Notes under the pieces: model-generated
The model's database searches: none
Told to the model about the DNA's origin: nothing
What the model saw: the letters and a program-made list of their open reading frames with translations, nothing else
Part shown: positions 59,905-64,000 of the stretch, one piece after another
How positions within the stretch are numbered: position 1 is the first letter of the stretch
How the letters are laid out: the number at the start of each line of letters is the position of its first letter
Position numbers and translations under genes: made by a program
From: an uncultured Veillonella sp.
GTDB lineage: Bacteria > Bacillota > Negativicutes > Veillonellales > Veillonellaceae
Length of the DNA stretch: 64,000 nt
Direction of reading: 5' to 3'
Assembly: GCF_900545795.1 (NCBI RefSeq)
Contig: NZ_URAR01000005.1
Coordinates: 67,730-131,729 of the forward strand

Positions 59905-62900
59905 TTACATTCCGACTTTAGACATCAACTGCTCAATCAAGGCCCGTTGTTGTTCTAATTCAGTCTGTTGTGCCGCTAAGCGCCCTTCTTGATCTGCTAC
60001 AGTACTTTCAAGCGCTGTATTCTTAGCTTTTAAAGAAGCTACTTGGTCAGTTAATTCGCGCACTGCATTAGGAGCACTTGGTCGTATACCATCACCTTTT
60101 TGCCCAAAGCGAACAGATACTCCCGCATTGACCATTTTTTCATCTCCAAGTGTACCGCCAACACTGAAGAGTAAGTCTTCGTTAGCTTGATAGAAACCGC
60201 CTAAAGCAACAGCTTGCTCCCCTTTATAATTGCCTACACCAGCAGCTACAGTAAACTTGTCATTTTCATCAAATTGAAGTGGATGTAAAGCAGCTAATGC
60301 AGCAGCCGAAGCGCCCACCTTATCTACACGTCTGTCTAATTTATTTACACGATTATTAACAGAGTTTACATTGTCATTAAGTGTCATGACATTATTTTCT
60401 AAATTGTCTACACGATCAGTTACTTCGCCAACTTGAGCATCTACAGTATTTACACCTAATTGATCTTTAAGCTTGCTTACGGATTCATCAGATAATACTA
60501 AATTAGATCCATCAACATTAGCCTTATTATCAAGCTCAGGCTTAACAGCCGCTTTGATAGCATCGTCAGATACATTCACAGCATAGGTTTTTGCTTCTCC
60601 ATCAGTACTATCGTTAACAACTTCAACTGTTGTATTTGTGCCATCTACGAGTTTGACAGACTCTTTAGCTAATTCTTTAATATGGTCATCGGTGGCTTGG
60701 CCTGCTACTACGCCTTCTACAGCTTTATCAATGGCATCTTGTAAAGTATTGCCTGTAACAAAGCCAGTGTCACCAGTACCTAAGTCAGTTTTAAGTGCTT
60801 CATAATCAAATCCGACTTCATAATTAATGCTATGAGCTGCATCATTAGGTTTTGGTTGTACGGAAATGTATTTACTATCTTTTTCAGCTGTAACAGTCAC
60901 CGCTTCACGAGCTAAGTCTTTTACTACATTTTTACCCTCAGCTGTAATATTACCTAAATCAGTATTTGCTTTATTTTCTAAATTTTGGTTAATAGTAGAA
61001 ATATCACCTTGGATAGTATTAATATCGCCTTTTGCTTGAGTTACCTCATCTTTTACTTTAGAAATATCCCCTTGAATTGTAGTGATACTCCCCTTATCAC
61101 CTGTCATAGCGTCAACTTTAGTGGCAATATCATGTAATTGACTGCCATTCACTGCATCAGTAGAATCTTCCGCAATGCGACCAGGTGCTACATGAGTAAT
61201 TGTATTACCACCCATATCTAAACCGGTGCTAGTCAATTTTACAGTCTTTGTATTGCCCTCTACAACACTGCTTAATGTAAGACTACCATCTGTTAAAGTT
61301 AAGTTTTTATTTAAATCAACAAGGAATTCTTTACCTGTAGAACTATTAGTTTTCGAATCATCTAAAATTAAATTTCCAGAAGTGCCTACAGTAACAGTTT
61401 CTACGCGGTCTATCTTAGTTTTTACGCCATCACTAAGGCCTACTTTATAATTTGTTACACCAGTTTCAGATGTTGTATCAGGATCAATAGAAACTAACGC
61501 TGTATCAGCACTTGTCACTTTAATAGCTCCTACAGCAGTGTCTTTAGCAAGAGCTATAAGCTTAGCTTCCCCTTCTTGAGTTAAATTACTTAAAGAAGTA
61601 TCGGCTGCATTAGCAATCTTATTTTTAATGCCATCTGCTAAATCTAATGTATATGTAGTTATAAGAGTATCTGTGTCTGAATTAGTGGTTAATTTTAATG
61701 AATCCCCATTAGCTGCTACTACAGCTTTTTCAGCACTAAGTTTATATACTGTACCAACTGCATCTGGTGTATTAGCAGTTACATCTTCTACTGTAACATT
61801 TGTATTAGCATCGGCAAAACTTACACGAGCATTTTTAAGCTGTGCTACATTCACTGCATCGGTGTCCGCTGTACCGACAGCTACACCAGTGATTTGACGT
61901 GTAATACCTGTTGCAGTATCACCAACGGCAATAGATCCTTCAGTAGACTCCCAAGTGGATACTAAAGCAGCATAGTCTTTAAATTCTTTACTATCATAGT
62001 AAGCTTTACGCGCTTTAGTAATATCCGTCTCAGCTTTACTTCTTTCTTTAGTTAAGTCACTAATTTTTTTATTAATTTCTTGTTTCTGCTCATCAGTTTG
62101 TGCTGTTTTTATTAGGCTCTCTTTTAAATTTTTTATCTGTGTATTAATCTTTGTAAGATTTTCATGATACGTTGTTTCTTTATTTACATAGTCAGTTTTT
62201 AAAGGCTCTACCTTAGCGGCTAAGTCAGCTAATTTAGTTTTATCCGCATCAGATAAGCCTGTAATATCATTATGTGATTCCAATACTGCATTCGTTGCTG
62301 GATTGTAGCCTAAAACACCATCTGCTGTATTGGTAACAGAGCGTTCACCTAATGCTACACTGCCCATAAGACTTGCCTTTGAGTTCATCCCCAAGGCAAT
62401 AGTGCCCATTTCAGTACTGTTTGCTTCTGAACCAATGGCAATACTACCATAACCGTTAGCCTTACTCCGATCACCACCAGCAAAACCATAGTACGCTTGG
62501 CTTTTAGCCATATGACCTACGGCTACAGAGCGACGACCAGCCGCTTCCGTAGTATAGCCAAGAGCTACACCATATTCACTATAAGCCTTAGCTGCTGGGC
62601 CAATAGCTAGTGTATTACCGGCTCCTGCCACAGATGATGAACCAATGGCAATGCCGGCTAATTGAAATGTTTTCGCCGCTACCCCAATAGCAATAGCGCT
62701 ACCGCCATAACTATCTGGCATACTTAAATTAGTTGGAATCCCCATAGTTTCAGCACGTTCACCAATGGCAATATCATTTTCTCGCTTAGCCATACTTTGA
62801 TGGCCCAATGCCACAGTTGATTTACCTTCTGCCTTAGCTTTTCCACCAATAGCAATGGCATCAGTACCAGTAGCACCATCATTATCATAATTTGTGCCTG

Positions 62901-64000
62901 CCGCTTTTTCAGTCGTATTAATACTTACATAATGAGCCTTCGCATCAGCAACATCATTTTTAGTGGCTAGATTTTTTACAGTGAAGGTTTCACCATCATT
63001 GCGAGTAATTGTTAATGTATTATCTTTCAAGGCTGCATCAGTTACATATGTATTTTTAAGGCCATCAATCTTAATGGTATCATTAGTACCGTTATTTTCA
63101 GTATTCAAAATAAACGAGCCTGCACCTTTAGCATCATATGTAATACTGCCAGAATTTACTTTAGTATCATTGTCTGCAGCACTTACAGTATATTTAGTAT
63201 ACCCATCCTTAGTATTTGTACTTACAGTCACATTATCGCCTTGAAGCACTTCTACTTTAGCTGCTTTTAATTGCGCCACATTCACTGCATCGGTATCAGC
63301 TGTACCAGCTGCTACACCTGTGATTTGACGAGTAATACCTGTTGAGTTATCACCAATGGCAATAGCTCCTTCAGTAGATTCCCAAGTAGATACTAAAGCT
63401 GCATAAGCTTTAAAATCAGCACTTTCTATATACGCTTTTTTAGCCGTTCTAAGCTCTTTCTCAAGCTTACCTCGTTCCGAAGTTAATGCTTTGATCTTTT
63501 CGCTAATGGCAGTTTTTTCTTCTTCAGTTTTAGGGGACCCTAGCGTAAAGTTTTTAGTCGTCTGCGCTAATTCATTATTTAATGTAGTAATTCGATCATT
63601 ATAAGCTGTTTCTTTAGCTATATATTCATCTTTTAATTTTTGCACTTTTGGACCTAAATCAGCTAGAGTTGCTCTATCTGCATCAGATAAGCCCATAATT
63701 GCCGAATTAGCTGTAAGTTGAGCGTTAGAAAGGGGATTATAACCTAATTGAGTCGACTCTGTACCTGCTACTGATAATTCACCTAGAGCCACCCCTCCCA
63801 TAGAAGACACTTTAGCACTACGGCCTATAGCAACAGAGGAAATACGATTAGCTTCAGCCTCTCGTCCCATAGAAAGGCTTTCATATCCATTAGCCTTTGC
63901 TTCATTGCCTACGGCAGAACTAGCAAAGCCATTACTCTTCGAACGGTATCCTAATGCAGTAGCCCGATCAGATGTTGCTGTTGCACTATAGCCTAATGCA
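59905..64000 (-). CDS. Trimeric autotransporter adhesin (YadA-like), partial at 5' end
   Basis: At least 1365 residues; the frame is open to the window edge, so the signal and first head repeats lie outside. Visible in order: Hep_Hag head repeats, a coiled-coil insert (about 63420-63660), neck (GITRQITGVAAGTADTDAVN), a second set of heads and a second coiled-coil insert and neck (61830-62345), a long stalk with neck motifs (APGRIAEDSTDAVNGSQLHD), then the YadA anchor (ALAALHPLQFDENDKFTVAA to NAGVSVRFGQ). A 60-residue coiled coil (VRELTDQVASLKAKNTALES and following) runs beyond the anchor and ends SKVGM. It has no SLH domain, unlike the adhesin at 40468. Confidence 0.93.
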   Translation of the reverse strand, partial: ALGYSATATSDRATALGYRSKSNGFASSAVGNEAKANGYESLSMGREAEANRISSVAIGRSAKVSSMGGVALGELSVAGTESTQLGYNPLSNAQLTANSAIMGLSDADRATLADLGPKVQKLKDEYIAKETAYNDRITTLNNELAQTTKNFTLGSPKTEEEKTAISEKIKALTSERGKLEKELRTAKKAYIESADFKAYAALVSTWESTEGAIAIGDNSTGITRQITGVAAGTADTDAVNVAQLKAAKVEVLQGDNVTVSTNTKDGYTKYTVSAADNDTKVNSGSITYDAKGAGSFILNTENNGTNDTIKIDGLKNTYVTDAALKDNTLTITRNDGETFTVKNLATKNDVADAKAHYVSINTTEKAAGTNYDNDGATGTDAIAIGGKAKAEGKSTVALGHQSMAKRENDIAIGERAETMGIPTNLSMPDSYGGSAIAIGVAAKTFQLAGIAIGSSSVAGAGNTLAIGPAAKAYSEYGVALGYTTEAAGRRSVAVGHMAKSQAYYGFAGGDRSKANGYGSIAIGSEANSTEMGTIALGMNSKASLMGSVALGERSVTNTADGVLGYNPATNAVLESHNDITGLSDADKTKLADLAAKVEPLKTDYVNKETTYHENLTKINTQIKNLKESLIKTAQTDEQKQEINKKISDLTKERSKAETDITKARKAYYDSKEFKDYAALVSTWESTEGSIAVGDTATGITRQITGVAVGTADTDAVNVAQLKNARVSFADANTNVTVEDVTANTPDAVGTVYKLSAEKAVVAANGDSLKLTTNSDTDTLITTYTLDLADGIKNKIANAADTSLSNLTQEGEAKLIALAKDTAVGAIKVTSADTALVSIDPDTTSETGVTNYKVGLSDGVKTKIDRVETVTVGTSGNLILDDSKTNSSTGKEFLVDLNKNLTLTDGSLTLSSVVEGNTKTVKLTSTGLDMGGNTITHVAPGRIAEDSTDAVNGSQLHDIATKVDAMTGDKGSITTIQGDISKVKDEVTQAKGDINTIQGDISTINQNLENKANTDLGNITAEGKNVVKDLAREAVTVTAEKDSKYISVQPKPNDAAHSINYEVGFDYEALKTDLGTGDTGFVTGNTLQDAIDKAVEGVVAGQATDDHIKELAKESVKLVDGTNTTVEVVNDSTDGEAKTYAVNVSDDAIKAAVKPELDNKANVDGSNLVLSDESVSKLKDQLGVNTVDAQVGEVTDRVDNLENNVMTLNDNVNSVNNRVNKLDRRVDKVGASAAALAALHPLQFDENDKFTVAAGVGNYKGEQAVALGGFYQANEDLLFSVGGTLGDEKMVNAGVSVRFGQKGDGIRPSAPNAVRELTDQVASLKAKNTALESTVADQEGRLAAQQTELEQQRALIEQLMSKVGM
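61830..62345 (-). repeat. Second copy of the duplicated head/coiled-coil/neck module
   Basis: Encodes LGYNPATNAVLES, a Glu/Lys-rich coiled coil, SKEFKDYAALVSTWESTEGS and GITRQITGVAVGTADTDAVN. It matches the copy at 63265-63770 (LGYNPLSNAQLTA, ADFKAYAALVSTWESTEGA, GITRQITGVAAGTADTDAVN). The ends are well conserved and the coiled coil less so. Confidence 0.85.
63265..63770 (-). repeat. First copy of the duplicated head/coiled-coil/neck module
   Basis: Partner of the copy at 61830-62345, about 1.4 kb apart in the same gene, both in frame. The spacer between them is a further set of head repeats, so a unit of head plus coiled coil plus neck appears to have been duplicated. Confidence 0.85.

Overview
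The window comes from an AT-rich bacterium that combines Firmicutes-style gene order with Gram-negative envelope genes: a complete ADP-heptose and LPS inner-core cluster and two YadA-like trimeric autotransporters, one ending in an SLH domain. This mix points to the diderm Negativicutes, most likely Veillonella or a close relative. Pyruvate carboxylase next to a dicarboxylate-type transporter fits a lactate/dicarboxylate fermenter. The genus is an inference from gene content; there is no rRNA gene here.

Layout. 1-5,009: translation/transcription operon rimP-nusA-ylxR-ylxQ-infB-rbfA (rbfA cut by the window edge). 5,232-10,909: coaE, lytic transglycosylase and an unknown gene, then mutM and polA; rpsT diverges from polA. 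11,647-17,077: a small unknown gene, deoB, a NUDIX hydrolase, dut, pnp and rpsO. 17,221-19,931: a TrpXYZ-type ABC importer (lipoprotein, permease, ATPase) with a hairpin between the binding-protein gene and the rest. 20,083-23,353: an ArsC/Spx-like protein, an unknown gene, an M18 aminopeptidase and a DEDDh exonuclease. 23,353-29,224: heptose cluster gmhA-hldE-hldD-gmhB-heptosyltransferase plus a second heptosyltransferase gene broken by a frameshift. 29,275-36,000: M19 dipeptidase, nrdR, VirK/YbjX protein, Rrf2 regulator, TerC protein, and an unknown protein coupled to a PhzF protein. 36,046-37,789: decay zone with an LLM oxidoreductase gene carrying an early stop, a winged-helix remnant and an orphan repeat array. 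37,790-49,108: RclA-like oxidoreductase, a membrane-anchored unknown, the SLH-tailed adhesin, an HpcH aldolase, rlmD with a small membrane protein, a MerR regulator and a GNAT acetyltransferase. 49,359-59,742: pyc, a CcdA-like membrane protein, a second M18 peptidase, a DASS transporter, an Mrp ATPase, an aminotransferase and a TVP38 protein. 59,905-64,000: a second, larger adhesin whose 5' part lies outside the window.

Nearly everything is on the minus strand; only rpsT, one unknown membrane protein, the aldolase, the GNAT protein and a possible small ORF are on plus. Several annotated starts were moved to downstream codons with clear Shine-Dalgarno sites (rimP, nusA, coaE, mutM, polA, rpsT, pyc and others). 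Many operon joints are ATGA or TAATG overlaps, implying translational coupling. No tRNA, rRNA, CRISPR array, insertion sequence or prophage gene was recognised.

The most unusual items are the YadA-anchor/SLH fusion, the duplicated coiled-coil module in the second adhesin, the two disrupted genes, several operator-like repeat arrays, and three small ORFs (39,188-39,304; 44,490-44,654; 45,762-45,938).
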